The translations under genes were made by a program, and so were the position numbers. The notes under the pieces are model-generated. The model was not told the origin of the DNA. It made no database searches and saw only the letters and a list, made by a program, of their open reading frames with translations. Below are positions 63,312 to 64,000 of a DNA stretch of 64,000 nt, piece after piece; within the stretch, counting starts at the first letter, position 1, and every line of letters begins with the position of its first letter. Source of the DNA: CAYGDT01 sp964348745 (GTDB taxonomy: Bacteria; Patescibacteriota; Gracilibacteria; Peribacterales; Peribacteraceae); the NCBI GenBank assembly GCA_964348745.1, contig CAYGDT010000001.1:1-64000 (forward strand), in the 5' to 3' direction.

Positions 63312-64000
63312 ATGTGCGGCATCATGGCCATCTCCGGCTACCAAGACATCATTCAAGATCTCTACGATGGCATGTTGCTCCTGCAGCACCGTGGGCAGGA
63401 CGCCGCGGGAATCATCACGTACGATAGACAGTTTCATTTGAAGAAAGCCAACGGCATGGTGAGAGATGTCTTTCATTCAAAATCTCTTGCGCGCCTCACC
63501 GGAACAATGGGAATAGGACACGTGCGTTACCCCACCGCCGGTTGCAGTTCGGAGTTCGAAGCGCAACCATTTTTCGTCAACTCACCTTTTGGCATCGGCA
63601 TGGCGCATAACGGCAACCTGACCAATTATCGAGAGCTCAGCAAAGAGCTTTTGGAAAAATACTTCCGTCATCTGAATACCAATTCCGATTCCGAAATTCT
63701 CCTCAATGTCTTTGCGGTAGCTCTCCATCACCAGCGCCCCAAAAACCTGACGCCGGATCATATTTTCGGCGCAATGAAAACGGTGTTCCGCAAGTGCAAA
63801 GGCGCGTACAGCGCCGTCGCGCTGATCGGCGGACACGGCATTGTGGGGTTCCGCGATCCTCATGGCATCCGTCCTTTGCAGATCGGTAAGCGCAAGTACG
63901 GTATGAAAGAGGAGTACATTATCGCATCCGAGAACACTGCTTTCAAAGGACTTGATTTCGAATTCGTGCGTGATGTGAATCCCGGCGAAGTCGTGTACGT
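63312..64000 (+). CDS. purF: Amidophosphoribosyltransferase, N-terminal part (3' end outside window)
   Basis: PurF makes 5-phosphoribosylamine from PRPP and glutamine, the first committed step of purine synthesis. The frame opens MCGIMAI, so Cys2 becomes the N-terminal nucleophile of the glutaminase domain after Met removal. Other glutaminase motifs are present: LLLQHRGQDAAGI, GIGHVRYPTAG, AHNGNLTN and NTNSDSEIL, then GFRDPHGIRPLQIG. The gene runs off the window at about residue 229, before the phosphoribosyltransferase domain. With folD upstream on the same strand it forms a small one-carbon/purine cluster. Confidence 0.96.
   Translation, partial: MCGIMAISGYQDIIQDLYDGMLLLQHRGQDAAGIITYDRQFHLKKANGMVRDVFHSKSLARLTGTMGIGHVRYPTAGCSSEFEAQPFFVNSPFGIGMAHNGNLTNYRELSKELLEKYFRHLNTNSDSEILLNVFAVALHHQRPKNLTPDHIFGAMKTVFRKCKGAYSAVALIGGHGIVGFRDPHGIRPLQIGKRKYGMKEEYIIASENTAFKGLDFEFVRDVNPGEVVY

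Overview
The window looks like a scaffold from a metagenome-assembled genome of a Candidate Phyla Radiation (Patescibacteria) bacterium, most likely in or near Peregrinibacteria/Peribacteria. The clues are a roughly balanced base composition, many large secreted or surface proteins of CPR type, a truncated MurE-like ligase, DUF5674 beside its usual small partner, paired cysteine-rich zinc-ribbon proteins, and a membrane-anchored Clp-like ATPase. TGA ends normal genes (for example folD), so this is not a UGA-recoding Gracilibacteria/Absconditabacteria genome. One run of 100 Ns (41505-41604) marks a scaffold join inside a tandem repeat. The lineage is an inference from gene families; no marker phylogeny was possible.

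Layout. 1-2.8 kb: end of a transketolase, a TSUP permease and a small unknown gene. 2.9-17 kb: a surface-protein region with tRNA-Ser, two proteins sharing a C-terminal domain, a dockerin protein overlapping a cohesin/SLH protein, and a 2094-residue protein that joins a transposase-type DNA-binding head to a membrane segment and a fibre-like ectodomain. 17-24.6 kb: envelope and housekeeping genes (LysM/M23 lipoprotein, riboflavin kinase, MurE-like ligase, rnhB, lgt, a multi-pass membrane protein, sortase, tsaD). 24.5-28.6 kb: secreted PKD protein, lipoprotein, envelope protein and a 31-residue peptide. 28.7-35.8 kb: tRNA-Pro, two cysteine-rich paralogues, the DUF5674 pair, a TrmB-type regulator divergent from a 2OG-Fe dioxygenase, and a gene-poor stretch. 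35.8-43.3 kb: a lipoprotein, an O-antigen-ligase-like TPR protein, tRNA-Leu, an M23 peptidase, a gapped surface protein and a metallopeptidase-like protein. 43.4-45.6 kb: groES-groEL under a CIRCE element. 45.6-51.6 kb: ECF sigma/putative anti-sigma pair, small peptide, membrane Clp-like ATPase with a membrane partner, tmk. 51.6-62.1 kb: a single 3504-residue gene. 62.2-64 kb: folD and the start of purF.

How it fits together. Much of the window serves the cell envelope: Lgt would lipidate the three or more lipoproteins seen here, sortase and two M23 peptidases act on surface proteins or peptidoglycan, and the SLH, cohesin and dockerin modules suggest a non-covalent surface assembly. The two largest genes (3504 and 2094 residues) are the best candidates for new biology.

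Expression. Shine-Dalgarno sequences are essentially absent. In more than a dozen genes a sigma-70 type -10 hexamer, often as TGC-TATAAT or TTG-TATAAT, ends 6 to 11 bases before the start codon, so leaderless or nearly leaderless mRNAs appear to be common. I used this spacing to choose several starts. All three tRNA genes end in a palindrome whose outer arm contains the encoded CCA.
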